Source: Nissolia schottii
Lineage: Eukaryota > Streptophyta > Magnoliopsida > Fabales > Fabaceae
Length of the DNA stretch: 64,000 nucleotides
Reading direction: 5' to 3'
Assembly: GCA_003254905.1 (NCBI GenBank)
Contig: QANU01106169.1
Location: 62,001 to 126,000, forward strand
Below, piece by piece: positions 56,801 to 62,447 of this stretch. Numbering within the stretch: the first letter of the stretch is position 1; each line of letters begins with the position of its first letter. A model generated the notes under the pieces. It had not been told where the DNA came from. It saw only the letters and a program-made list of their open reading frames with translations, and ran no database searches. The translations under genes and the position numbers were made by a program.

Positions 56801-59800
56801 AGTTTTCCAGTCCCAAAACTCAAAATTTCCGTTTTGCCCTTGTTGCTTAAAAACATCGTTTTCTGTCTGTTTGCTGAGAAATTCATCGGGGACTCCAAAA
56901 ATCACAAAACTTGACATTCCCACTCAATTTTGCATGTAGAATCCAAAAATAACATTAGTTTTTCATGATAAAATTCCTAACATACAGTTCCTCTTGAAAA
57001 ACGTGACAGACAGAGTCACAGATAGCACCAGCAGTTCCATACAAATATCAACAACACATATATATAGTCATGGTCACATACAATATCCTAACATCATATA
57101 TTATCTAACATACAACCATATAGACAGTGGATAAGTTGGTTTACCCACATGGAGACTAAATTTTTCACCAGTCGGCAGAAACTCTGGAAGTCTTGTAACC
57201 TGTTCTCCTTGAAGGCTAGAGATGAATATTCTTTCTTGGGAAAGTGAGGAATAATTTCTAAAGGTGAAACTATGGAGAAAGATGGTTAGGATTGCCTAGT
57301 AAGTATCTATGTCTGTATTTTGGCAGAATAACAGCAGAGTGTATAAACTGACAGAGTTTCCCTAAGTTTTTTTTGTCTTCCATTTGGATGAATTTCCAAA
57401 GGCTATTTATAGGCCATTATGGCTGACTTTCTCATGCCAATTTGGCTTCAAATTTAATTAAAATTAAAGAATTATGATGTCATGTGATGACTAGGCTTAT
57501 GATTCACCATGCTTAGTCATAAGGTCATGATTACAATGAATTTTCTTGACTACGCCACTTGGACACTAATTTGGCCGTGTAAATTTGGGGTTGCAACCAA
57601 AATGCTTGTCTTCAAATTTTTAAGACCAAACTCCGATCAATTTTGATCGTGTTTGGTCATTAGCTGTCCCGGTATTTCGCGTAAGGATATCCGAAAAATA
57701 TTCCGATCACGTCCTCGTGATCTACCAATTATTCTAAGGAAAATTTTAAGTTAATCTAAGGTATTTGTGAACTTTCTTCCGTAACTTTATATTTTACAGA
57801 TACCTTAGATACACCGTTGCACTTGGACGACAAAAAGGATTCGTTCTAGTGTCTGCAGAATTTTACGAAACTGAGCAGAATTTCTTCTATAGACACTTTT
57901 AACCCCAAAGCTTGTGTGAGAGCTTGGTTCCTCTATTGAAGTCATGAAATCTTTACTAAGGGAAAAAACGGGATGTTACATTGCTAAGGAACAAGGAGGG
58001 TTGTTCTATCTCCTTAATATGTAAGCTAAGGTTTAAGGTGATTCCAGTCAGAAGATACCATCCTCTTGCCAATATGTGAACTCAATCTCAGATTTGGTTA
58101 CCCCATAGGTGCCTTGGGCATCCTCCTTTTAGGTTAATTAAGTCTATGTTACCGTCTCTTTTTCCAAAGGAGGCCGTGGAGTCTATTTCTTGTGATGTTT
58201 GTCAATTTTCAAAGCATCACCGAGTGTCTTTTCCATCTAATTCTAATAAAAGTGACAAACCTTTTTCTCTTAGCCATTCCGATGGTTGAGGCTCTACTCC
58301 CACTTCCAATATCTATGGCTCAAAACGGTTTGTTTCATATATTGATGATTGCAGACAAGTCACTTGCCTTTTTCTTACAAAAGATAAATCAGACGTTTTT
58401 CAATTGTTTGCTACTTTTTATCATATGATTAAAAGGCAATTTGGAAAAGCGTTTATGTTATGATAATGACAGAGAATATGTGAATCAACATTTTTCTAAC
58501 TTTGTAAAAGAACATGGCATTATTAATGAACTTACTTGTGTTGATATCCCACAATAAAATGGTGTGGCAGAAAGAAAAAATAGACATTTACTCGAAGTTA
58601 CTGGGGCTTTTCTTTTATAAATGCCTATGCCTAACTCTTACTGGGGTGAGGCTGTTTTAACCGCTATGTCTAATTAATAGGGTTCCTTCTCATTTTTTAG
58701 GTAATGTTAGTCCTTTTCAATCTATGTTATCTCACTTTTCATTTGCCCCTGTTATGCAAAGCTTACAACCTTATGTTTTTGGGTGTGTTGCCTTTGTCCA
58801 TGTGCATCGTTAACATCATAACAAACTTGATCCTAGAGCTGTCAAATGTATTTTCTTAGGTTATGCACTTGACAAGAAAGGGTACAAGTGTTTCCTCTTG
58901 TCCAATCGTCCTTTCTTTGTCTCCATGGATGTTACCTTCAATGATATTGAGTCTTTCTTAAGTCCTTGGCTTTAGCGGGAGAGTCCTTTGGAAGCCGAGT
59001 TGTCTCCTCCCACGTCCTTTATTCCTCTCCCGTCATCGCATGAAATTCTTTTGGAAGCCTCGATTTTGCATTTGATTCTATTCAGGAGCTAGTATCTTTT
59101 GCTGCATCACTTGAAGAAGCCAAAAGAAAATCTGTTTTGGTGTAATAAAGGAGAAAAAAACCTGACTTGGTCTGATAGCAGCTCCAAGAGCCTGAACCTA
59201 TGGTAAGAACTAAAAGTACTAGTTCTGTTCCTGATAATGTTCCTTTGGATATTTGTGCGTCTAACCCACATAACTTACCAATTGCGTTGAGAAAAGGAAA
59301 AAGGACTTATAATTTCTCTCTTCTAAACACCTTTCCCTGCAGCATCAGAGTTTTATTGCAACTAATGATTCTATACCAATCCCAACTTCAATACAAGAAG
59401 CTTTAAAATATAAGAACTGGGTTCAAGCCACGAATGAGGTAATGAGGGCATTAGAGAAGAATAGATCAAGGGAGATTGTTGATAGACTAGGAGATAAAAG
59501 ACTGGTGGGATGCAGATGGATAGCACTGTGAACTATCATTCTATTCGTGCTCTAGGCTGATATAAAGCAAGATTAGTTGCAAAGGGGTACACAGACATAT
59601 GGAATTGATTACGAGGGGACCATCACTCCAGTAGCAAAGATGAACACAGTCAGAATTTGACTTTCTCTTGCATCTCCTTTTGGATGGGAGCTACATCAGT
59701 TTGATGTGAAGAATGCGTTCTTACATGGGGACTTCGAAGAGGAAGTTTACATGAAGATTCCTCCTATGTATGATGTTTCCAATGGAAGAAACAAGGTATG

Positions 59801-61846
59801 CAGGCTTAAAAAGGCTTTGCATGGATTGCAAAAATCCCCTTATGCATGGTTTGGAAGGTTTACAAAAACAATGGTGTCACTTGGATATAGTCAACGTTGC
59901 TTTCTTCGTTAAACTTACTTTTCTTCTTGTATATATGGATGACATCATTATTTCAGGTGATGATCTAATTTAGAAGGATCTTTTGGAGACAAGATTAGTA
60001 GCTGAGTTTGAAATGAAATATCTTCGAAAGTTAAAATACTTACTTGGAATTGAGGTTGCCTACTCCAAACAGGCATGTTCATTTCCCAAAGAAAATATAT
60101 TCTAGATCTTTGTGGACTGCGAAGCTTGGATGCAAGGCTCCAAGTATTCCAATTGAGCAAAATCATCACATTGGAAATGAAGAAGAGAGTTCCAGTGTTG
60201 ATAAAGCACAATGTCAAAGATTGTTGGGAAGACTGATATACTTGGCGCATACTAGTCCAGACTTGGCATATGTAGTAATAGTGGTTAGTCAATTCATGCA
60301 TAATCCAAAGGTGAGACACATGCAAGCAGTAGAAAGAATCTTGCAATATCTTAAGGCCATACTTGGAAGAGGGCTACTTTTTAAAAGGAGTGACAAACTT
60401 TCTCTTGAAGTATACACTGATGTTGATTATGCTAGCTCTGTTGTTGATAGAAGATCGACATCAAGATATTGTACTTTTTCAGGAGAAATTTGGTGAATTG
60501 GAGGAGTAAGAAGCAGCAAAATTTGGTTGCTAGATCAAGTGCCGAAGCAGAGTTTTGAGCTATGGCATAAGGAGGTTGTGAGCTATTATGGATAAAAATC
60601 ATTCTAGATGACTTGAGGATAAAGTGTGAAGATCCTGTGATAATGTTGTGACAATAAATCAGCTATTAGCATTGCTCATAATCCTCTTCAACATGATAGA
60701 ACGAAACACATTGAGATTGGCTAACACTTTTATCAAACAAAAGTTGGAGAGTAGGTTTAAGTCACAACTCATGTTCCTTCAATGCTACAATTGGCTGATG
60801 TGTTGACTAAGGGCCTTCCTGCTAAGTGATTTCAAGATCTTACATGCAAGCAAAGAATGATAGATACTTGAGGGGGAGTGTTGAGATATTGTATATATTA
60901 TATATTATTCTGGACAACTTTATTTTTCTACCAGGATTATTAGCGAGAGAGACCATGAGATGGTGAGAGCTAGATGGAGGAGAGTGGTGGCGACAGCAAG
61001 CGCTATTTATATTACTCATCAGTAGGGCTATTTATATACAAACACTAATCGACAGACTCATTATGCACAATAAATACATATGTATATTTCTTATGAGTGC
61101 CTAATCCCAATATACCTGCATGATCTAGATAATTTTTGGTAATTTATTTCTTCTATTTCCAACATTCACGAAGTATATGATGGAGATGGTTACTATTTTG
61201 CCATCATTGCTCACAGCATCTCAATATCTGAGAACTAGCTGCAAATTTGCATATTTAACTGAAACATATTAACAGTATATAAATTGTTGTTAACTATAAT
61301 TAATGCATTATTACCTGTAAAACTGATTCATTATTTTCCCAAGTATTTCTCAGGTTATTATTGATTAGATAGCAGTCATGTAAATAAATTGGAGATGGTT
61401 TAATTCCATTTACCTTTCTCCCCAGTATGAATGGAATGCTAGGACGCAAGTGACTATGTGGTTTGATACCAATGAAACTACACAGAGCAAGCTCCATGAC
61501 TATGGTAAAATATATTATTAAAGTTTGATATGTCTATTTGATATTAAACTTTGCTTTACATTATTTAGTGGGTTGATGTTTTCTGTCTTACCCTGGTTCC
61601 TGATTAGCTAACAAATTTTGGAGTGGGCTCCTGGAAAGCTACTATCTCCCACGGGCTTCAACGTACTTTAGTCATTTGTTGGAAAGCTTGAGACAGAATG
61701 AGAATTTCAAGTTGATTGAGTGGCGAAAGCAATGGATTTCACGATCAAACAAATGGCAGGAAGGTAATGAGCTCTACCCAGTGAAGGCCAAAGGAAATGC
61801 TCTTGCGATCTCTCAAGCTCTATATGAAAAGTATTGTGCAGAATAA
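9486..61846 (+). CDS. NAGLU: Alpha-N-acetylglucosaminidase (GH89, NAGLU/CYL1 type), 19 exons, 803 aa
   Basis: The enzyme removes terminal alpha-N-acetylglucosamine. Human NAGLU degrades heparan sulfate in lysosomes, and the Arabidopsis homologue CYL1 is needed for reproduction. Exons: 9486-9695, 10510-10583, 10995-11206, 11712-11833, 13520-13605, 13769-13863, 14058-14139, 14387-14493, 14628-14658, 19057-19174, 19430-19480, 25580-25689, 28227-28329, 28577-28675, 36580-36690, 48222-48466, 49077-49314, 61426-61504, 61608-61846. They total 2412 bp with stop and all junctions are GT-AG and in phase. Expected domains in order are a signal peptide (about 1-22), NAGLU_N (to ~120), the TIM barrel (~130-480) and NAGLU_C (~490-800). 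By comparison with human E316 and E446, E345 (DTFNEN) and E475 (GMCMEGIE) are the likely catalytic acids. Length matches plant homologues (~800 aa). No exon is broken. Transposons in seven introns make the gene 52 kb long. Confidence 0.95.
12090..13450 (-). mobile_element. Degraded reverse-transcribing element in intron 4, probably an endogenous pararetrovirus relic
   Basis: On the - strand the order is an RNase H-like block (an [20 protein letters not shown] strand near 13290-13240, then [19 protein letters not shown] near 13130-13070), and then a second reading region. That region encodes a short coiled-coil-like ORF with heptad-spaced Leu/Ile (13035-12811) and an acidic [12 protein letters not shown] tract (near 12230). 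RNase H followed by a separate downstream ORF fits the Caulimoviridae layout better than a Ty3 polyprotein, which continues into integrase, and no integrase is seen. Stops and frameshifts are frequent, so it is inactive. The family call is tentative and a Ty3 remnant remains possible. Confidence 0.5.
13520..14658 (+). CDS. NAGLU: NAGLU exons 5-9 (residues 207-340)
   Basis: Exon 5 (13520-13605) has [20 protein letters not shown]. Exon 6 (13769-13863) has [20 protein letters not shown] and [10 protein letters not shown]. Exon 7 (14058-14139) has [20 protein letters not shown]. Exon 8 (14387-14493) has [20 protein letters not shown]. Exon 9 is only 31 bp (14628-14658, YGDITDVYN). These exons build the central TIM barrel. 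Introns 5-8 are compact (134-247 bp), a contrast with the flanking introns. Exon 9 ends in phase 2 and its split Cys codon is completed 4.4 kb downstream. Confidence 0.95.
15300..15566 (+). repeat. 5' LTR of the intron 9 copia element
   Basis: Begins TGTTAAAGATATAATTG and ends CACTCTTAACA. A TATA-like AATAAATAGG lies near 15446. A primer-binding site (TGGTATCA) follows at 15567. Confidence 0.9.
17435..17701 (+). repeat. 3' LTR of the intron 9 copia element
   Basis: Same ends as the 5' LTR, with about 18 differences over 267 bp, and preceded by a polypurine tract (17421-17434). The divergence suggests an insertion several million years old, under the usual LTR clock assumption. Confidence 0.9.
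18167..19056. other. Remainder of intron 9, no gene seen
   Basis: AT-rich intron sequence between the long-TIR element and exon 10. It ends in a CTGCAG acceptor at 19056. No coding similarity or clear repeat was recognised. Confidence 0.5.
19057..19480 (+). CDS. NAGLU: NAGLU exons 10-11 (residues 340-396), first catalytic glutamate
   Basis: Exon 10 (19057-19174) encodes [21 protein letters not shown] sequence and [20 protein letters not shown]345 within DTFNEN aligns with human E316, one of the two GH89 catalytic carboxylates. Exon 11 (19430-19480) is 51 bp and encodes [17 protein letters not shown]. Intron 10 is 255 bp and clean. Intron 11 is 6.1 kb and packed with retrotransposon pieces. 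Confidence 0.95.
19840..20400 (+). mobile_element. Copia 5' LTR with primer-binding site and collapsed interior
   Basis: An LTR-like segment (19840-20026) begins TGTTAGAAATAAGC and ends AGTTCTACA. TGGTATCGGTAGG follows at once as a likely primer-binding site. Only a short reverse-transcriptase scrap remains downstream (about 20315-20400), where [10 protein letters not shown] and FVVYVDEL resemble the copia DHSVFY...VVYVDD motif. No 3' LTR was recognised. Confidence 0.6.
20440..21955 (-). mobile_element. Antisense Ty1/copia pol fragment (RT-RNase H)
   Basis: On the - strand the reverse-transcriptase segment ([39 protein letters not shown]; 21355-21167) is followed by connecting RT sequence, and then RNase H ([20 protein letters not shown] and [15 protein letters not shown]; 20646-20530). 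Frameshifts and stops are frequent. No LTR was identified for it. The RT wording closely matches the copies at 32512-33500 and 59400-60880, so one copia lineage inserted at least three times in this gene. Confidence 0.85.
21957..22190 (+). mobile_element. Copia-type LTR with primer-binding site
   Basis: The LTR-like segment 21957-22168 begins TGCTAGATATATTTTATATC, has a CTCTAAATAGCAC promoter-like stretch, and ends ACTCAACA. TGGTATCTAGAGCTTGCTG follows and resembles the initiator-Met tRNA complement used by copia elements. The copia leader continues to about 22300 and then unrecognised coding-like sequence begins. Confidence 0.6.
22329..22740 (+). other. Unrecognised coding-like relic in intron 11 (first part)
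   Basis: A reading frame from the ATG at 22329 ([20 protein letters not shown]) is broken by one TAA near 22437 and then stays open to 22739 ([38 protein letters not shown]). I do not recognise the family. The position is after a copia-type LTR with leader and before a Ty3-type 3' end, so a retroelement gag or captured host sequence is possible, but neither is shown. Confidence 0.35.
22758..23402 (+). other. Unrecognised relic ending in a Ty3 chromodomain-like tail
   Basis: Two open stretches, 22758-22949 and 22968-23402. The last residues, [12 protein letters not shown], just before a GGGGGAGTG polypurine tract and an LTR-like start, match the FPxFxLEDKV ending of chromovirus polyproteins (compare 45030-45065, [12 protein letters not shown]). 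The rest ([26 protein letters not shown]-like and WDPGG repeats) is not recognised. It is probably the 3' end of a Ty3 element joined to unrelated sequence. Confidence 0.45.
23409..23960 (+). repeat. Ty3-type LTR (3' LTR or solo) in intron 11
   Basis: Begins TGTTGTTAGTACCCACGTAA right after the polypurine tract. The 3' half (TTCCCCACTGGAAATATCAG, CTAATAAATAG) resembles the solo LTR at 29951-30427 (CCCCATTGGAATTCCTG, TTAATAAATT). The 3' boundary is not certain. Confidence 0.6.
23960..25579. other. Rest of intron 11: mostly unassigned, with a possible LTR end and PBS near 25310
   Basis: No gene is recognised. At 24830-25045 a reading frame with a [20 protein letters not shown] stretch looks like a broken retroelement linker. 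From about 25080 to 25320 the DNA resembles an LTR, followed by GGTATTATCAGAGTC, which is close to a copia primer-binding site (TGGTATCAGAGC). The acceptor of exon 12 is at 25579. Confidence 0.35.
25580..28675 (+). CDS. NAGLU: NAGLU exons 12-14 (residues 397-500), second catalytic glutamate
   Basis: Exon 12 (25580-25689) encodes [20 protein letters not shown] and QFYGTPYIW. Exon 13 (28227-28329) encodes [20 protein letters not shown] and [14 protein letters not shown]. Exon 14 (28577-28675) encodes [20 protein letters not shown] and [14 protein letters not shown]475 in MCMEGIE aligns with human E446, the second catalytic acid. Intron 12 (2.5 kb) carries nested DNA elements, intron 13 is 247 bp, and intron 14 is 7.9 kb of nested transposons. 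Confidence 0.95.
25690..26360. other. Intron 12 left part, no gene seen
   Basis: AT-rich intron DNA. A stretch near 26160-26290 (CCCTTACCCGACAGACG, GGATCGGAGCCCC) is less AT-rich and may be an LTR relic, but nothing could be assigned. Confidence 0.4.
26362..27644. mobile_element. hAT/MITE-like element with a second inverted-repeat element inside it
   Basis: Outer ends: GCTGCGTTTGGTAAATATCC at 26362 and, as reverse complement from 27644, GGTAGTGTTTGATAAGC. Both are variants of the TAGTGTTTGGTAA-type end common in plant hAT MITEs. Inner element, about 26586-27585: left GTTGCATGGGTACTGGAACG...GGGTACGG, right the inverse CCGTACCC...CATGCATACCCGTACC. The inner interior has an A-rich (AGCCAAAA)n tract at 26985-27150 and a pyrimidine-rich arm on the - strand (27362-27156). 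No transposase is present. Target duplications were not convincing. Confidence 0.5.
27519..27586. repeat. Two-copy 33-bp tandem repeat
   Basis: The unit CCCATACGGGTACTCTACC followed by AAAAAATGGATAA occurs twice in a row with only a T/G change, at the right end of the inner intron 12 element. It contains the same GGGTAC core as the element's inverted ends. Confidence 0.75.
29951..30427. repeat. Solo LTR (Ty3-like), 477 bp, inserted in the hAT transposase
   Basis: Begins TGTTACGGACCACCCGG and ends CCAGTTCTTACA. The 5-bp repeat TATCT lies at 29946-29950 and 30428-30432 and is a perfect target duplication. No internal retroelement sequence remains, so the element was removed by LTR-LTR recombination. 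Its removal joins the hAT coding blocks QAPQKR and ARDVIDPI. Confidence 0.9.
30567..30900. repeat. Copia LTR-like fragment and 28-bp tandem repeat inside the hAT
   Basis: AT-rich sequence replaces part of the hAT transposase. It contains TAATAAATGACAGACACTAA, which resembles the copia 3' region at 28878-28905 (TAATAAATTGACAGATACTAA). A 28-bp direct repeat, ATCTATGTGTTAATGGTTGT followed by TATTTTAA, occurs twice at about 30780-30836. Confidence 0.55.
33960..35590 (+). mobile_element. Degraded Ty3/gypsy pol fragment (RT, RNase H, start of integrase)
   Basis: [59 protein letters not shown] (34031-34330), with the catalytic FDD box altered. Thumb/connection: [20 protein letters not shown] and [20 protein letters not shown] (34498-34660). 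RNase H residues follow to about 35150, with tryptophan stops. An integrase zinc-binding CxxC remnant (CVRRI-type frame, [10 protein letters not shown]) lies near 35455. Its RT resembles that of the intact chromovirus at 42600-43040, but it is much older. No LTRs were recognised. Confidence 0.85.
35600..36250 (+). mobile_element. Second retroelement fragment with LTR-like 3' part
   Basis: A short coding scrap ([20 protein letters not shown], about 35697-35755) resembles the GPxTRxRAKK linker typical of Ty3 polyproteins of the Tat/Athila type. It is followed by an AT-rich LTR-like region with a promoter-like GGCTATAAATACCTCC at 36021. The LTR boundaries are uncertain. Confidence 0.45.
36250..36579. 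other. End of intron 14, mostly unassigned
   Basis: No gene seen. Contains the undetermined base at 36386. A GC-richer stretch at 36275-36345 reads on the - strand as a glycine-rich peptide ([15 protein letters not shown]) and could be a captured host-gene scrap, but this is too short to assign. Confidence 0.3.
36580..36690 (+). CDS. NAGLU: NAGLU exon 15 (residues 501-537)
   Basis: Encodes [20 protein letters not shown] and [17 protein letters not shown], the start of the all-helical C-terminal domain, with an in-phase acceptor (TTTTTCAG) and donor (GTATGT). It stands alone between introns of 7.9 and 11.5 kb. Confidence 0.95.
36752..37011 (-). repeat. Copia-type LTR, left member of an outer pair in intron 15
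   Basis: Read on the - strand it begins TGTTAGAAATCAAGAAAAT and ends CATAATCTCAACA. It is related to 47185-47485, which ends in the same TTTCTTGATTTCTAACA on the + strand. The two enclose another complete copia element. The similarity is partial, so they may be separate insertions of one family. Confidence 0.6.
37640..37831 (-). repeat. 3' LTR of the intron 15 antisense copia
   Basis: On the - strand it begins TGTTGAGATTATGTTC and ends near CACTATTCA. The polypurine-tract complement TTCCCCCTCAAGC adjoins it at 37832. Confidence 0.7.
41026..41557. other. Assembly gap (532 N)
   Basis: A run of undetermined bases at the 5' LTR/leader/gag region of the chromovirus. About 45-50 bp of the 5' LTR and most of gag should lie here. 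A normal gag would need more than 532 bp, so the stated gap length is probably not exact. Confidence 0.95.
41558..45078 (+). pseudogene. Chromovirus gag-pol polyprotein, frameshifted
   Basis: In order: a zinc knuckle ([14 protein letters not shown], 41762 on); protease [15 protein letters not shown] (about 42000); RT ([20 protein letters not shown] at 42720; [20 protein letters not shown] at 42837; [20 protein letters not shown] at 42930; FFDDILIYS after a frameshift at 43030); RNase H ([19 protein letters not shown], 43290); integrase zinc finger and core ([16 protein letters not shown] at 43940; [20 protein letters not shown] at 44026; [16 protein letters not shown] at 44298); and chromodomain-like tail ([19 protein letters not shown] at 44955). 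Breaks near 42823, 43020, 43360 and 43790, plus several stops, make it inactive. The chromodomain explains the name and may target insertion. Confidence 0.9.
45079..45586 (+). repeat. 3' LTR of the chromovirus
   Basis: 508 bp, begins TGTTATGTACCCAAGTG and ends GGTTCTTACA. It aligns with 40564-41025 with about 15 differences over 460 bp by eye. A second weaker LTR of the same general type (TGTTGTTAGTACCCACG) lies at 23409. Confidence 0.9.
46993..47184 (-). repeat. 5' LTR of the intron 15 antisense copia
   Basis: Shares GGAAACAATCTACCTAATTG and GATATCCTA blocks with the 3' LTR (37640-37831). A TTGGTATATAGAGC primer-binding-like sequence (- strand) adjoins it at 46992. Confidence 0.7.
47185..47485 (-). 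repeat. Copia-type LTR, right member of the outer pair in intron 15
   Basis: Related to 36752-37011 (GATTATGGGT, GATCATCTAA, ATATGATGTAAGATA, TTTTCTTGATTTCTAACA). It abuts the inner copia 5' LTR directly. It contains an internal near-duplication of AGTATTCTTAGATATGAT/ATATTCTTAGATATGAT. Confidence 0.55.
47486..48221. other. End of intron 15, no gene seen
   Basis: AT-rich intron sequence with a C-rich stretch at 47690-47900. The acceptor for exon 16 (TTACCACAG) ends at 48221. Confidence 0.45.
48222..49314 (+). CDS. NAGLU: NAGLU exons 16-17 (residues 538-698)
   Basis: Exon 16 (48222-48466, 245 bp) encodes [16 protein letters not shown], a low-conservation linker, [20 protein letters not shown] and [10 protein letters not shown]. 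Exon 17 (49077-49314) encodes [40 protein letters not shown] and [19 protein letters not shown]. These make most of the helical NAGLU_C domain. Intron 16 (610 bp) shows no recognisable element. Confidence 0.95.
49764..51130 (-). mobile_element. Antisense copia fragment with 3' LTR in intron 17
   Basis: The 3' LTR is about 49764-49919 (- strand start TGTTGGAAATAGAAG), with a polypurine complement (TTCCCTTCAAGCTGG) beside it. RNase H on the - strand: [40 protein letters not shown] and [14 protein letters not shown] (50247-50000). [22 protein letters not shown] and [12 protein letters not shown] (51035-50850). Its likely LTR partner is about 61005-61164. The element is cut at about 51130 by another LTR. 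Confidence 0.8.
51131..51345 (-). repeat. Another antisense copia 3' LTR and polypurine tract
   Basis: An AT-rich LTR-like segment ends (+ strand) TTTCATATTCTGACA at 51317 and is followed by CTCTCCCTCAAGTTAAAG, the complement of a copia polypurine tract. It lies inside the previous copia's RT region. No matching partner LTR was found. Confidence 0.55.
51346..53390. other. Unassigned retroelement leader-like region
   Basis: No protein is recognised between the antisense LTR and the sense copia gag. It contains low-complexity CCACCACCACC stretches (about 53105-53180), a strong inverted repeat (52894-52930) and several short open frames without family resemblance. 51420-52300 resembles the untranslated leader of other copia remnants only in base composition. 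Confidence 0.35.
52894..52930. repeat. 17-bp inverted repeat with a 3-nt loop
   Basis: Left arm GGTGACACATGGCTTGC, loop ATG, right arm GCAAGCCACATGTCACC. 15 of 17 positions pair, and one of the remaining two is a G-T type pair. It lies about 500 bp upstream of the copia gag start. Confidence 0.85.
55631..56128. repeat. Array of about 13 hairpin units with conserved loop CAAGCCACCTACC
   Basis: Each unit is a short inverted repeat around a nearly constant loop. Stems seen include GACATT/AATGTC (55631), CTTCCTTG/CAGGGAAG (55713), TTCCTG/CAGGAA (55752 and others), CTTCCCTG/CAGGGAAG (55793), CTTCCCT/AGGGAAG (55871), TTCCTGT/ACAGGAA (55908), TTTCCCTG/CAGGGAAA (56062) and GCAT-CCCA/TGGG-ATGC (56095). 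In the middle, units alternate in a ~78-bp two-hairpin period (TTCCTG type, then CTTCCCTG type). The loop reads CAAGCCACCTACCGA or CAAGCCACCTACCTA with few changes. An open frame through the array (55745-56218) is a by-product of the 78-bp period, which is divisible by three. Confidence 0.85.
56560..56900. repeat. ~170-bp tandem duplication
   Basis: CCAAGACCTTACTCCAAGG followed by TTTTTGATAGCTCTAAA (from 56568) recurs as TCAAGACTTGTCCCTAAGG plus TTTTTGATAGTTCTAAA (from 56740), and both are followed by similar TTTACCC/TTGCCC-rich text. The copies are clearly diverged. Confidence 0.6.
61005..61164 (-). repeat. Copia LTR matching 49764-49919 (likely 5' LTR of the outer intron 17 element)
   Basis: Shares GGGCTATTTATATACAAACA, GACAGACTCATTATG, AATAAATACATATG and CTTCTATTTCCAACA with the left copy. 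Together they bracket about 11.4 kb of nested insertions. No polypurine tract adjoins this copy, consistent with a 5' LTR on the - strand. Confidence 0.75.
61426..61846 (+). CDS. NAGLU: NAGLU exons 18-19 (residues 699-803) and stop
   Basis: Exon 18 (61426-61504) encodes [20 protein letters not shown] and SKLHDY. Exon 19 (61608-61846) encodes [40 protein letters not shown] and the C-terminus [13 protein letters not shown] before TAA at 61844-61846. Intron 18 is only 103 bp. The Ala codon is split across it (G + CT). Confidence 0.95.
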
Positions 61847-62447
61847 GTTGGTTGATAAATCTTGCCACTTGATATTTTCAATGCAGAGAATATTTACATT
61901 CTTCCATTTGTTGATACTCTAATAATACCAAGTCCCTTCAAATTGTGGGCTCTGCTGTTGTGCTCCTCTTATAGTTACCATTATTGTGTGAACGCTTGGC
62001 ACTTGGCAGTGATAATGACATTGTATCAACAAGTGAATGTTCAGACAAATGGTGTGTTTTAACTACTTCATAAGACTAGAAAATGTTTGATGATTGCGCT
62101 TTCCGTCTACTCCGGCTTCTGGCTGATTCATAATAATTGTCACTTTAATTTTTTTTTTTAAGTACATTCTTAAATCTATGTACCTGTGTGACTTTAACTA
62201 TTTTAGTATATTCTTAAATCAATGTACTGGGATGATATTGTGTTGAGATACATTTATTTGAGAATGTATCCAAAAAAAATCAAATTGGCGGTTATTATGA
62301 TTGTAATTCTTAATATTTCTTGACTCTAAAGCTTTCACAATCTTCATGGTTTCCTCTAATAGTCATTTAATACCTGAAAAACACCAAAAACTCCCTATTT
62401 CTACCTAATTATGCCTAAAGGTTAGTTTATGCAACCTAAGCTAAATT
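61847..62447 (+). other. 3' UTR region and downstream flank of NAGLU
   Basis: No gene seen. The transcript probably ends within the first few hundred bases. AATAAT at 61920 is one possible poly(A) signal variant, but the cleavage site cannot be set from sequence alone. T-rich tracts lie near 62150. Confidence 0.35.

Larger units (their letters stand above)
54780..57980. mobile_element. 3.2-kb LTR-like insertion with 8-bp flanking repeat
   Basis: Left end TGAAACACCCTGGC (54780), right end CGGGATGTTACA (57980). The direct repeat TTGCTAAG lies at 54772-54779 and 57981-57988. The ends are inverted versions of TGTAACAYCC, the usual border of large Ty3 LTRs in plants, so this could be a long solo LTR. 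A Ty3 solo LTR should give a 5-bp duplication and here 8 bp match, so a DNA element is not excluded. It has no coding domain. It carries the hairpin array at 55631-56128 and a ~170-bp tandem duplication at 56560-56900. Confidence 0.6.
53393..60945 (+). mobile_element. Sense Ty1/copia element in intron 17, interrupted by a 3.2-kb insertion
   Basis: Gag starts at the ATG at 53425 ([40 protein letters not shown]), followed by protease [11 protein letters not shown] (54460). After the insertion, integrase continues ([20 protein letters not shown] at 58815; [11 protein letters not shown]). Then RT ([20 protein letters not shown] at 59695; [20 protein letters not shown] at 59797; [15 protein letters not shown] at 59927) and RNase H ([20 protein letters not shown] at 60410). 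A polypurine tract (TTGAGGGGGAG, 60868-60878) is followed by a short LTR start TGTTGAGATATTG at 60879, cut at about 60945. Many stops and frameshifts. The 5' LTR was not found. Confidence 0.85.
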
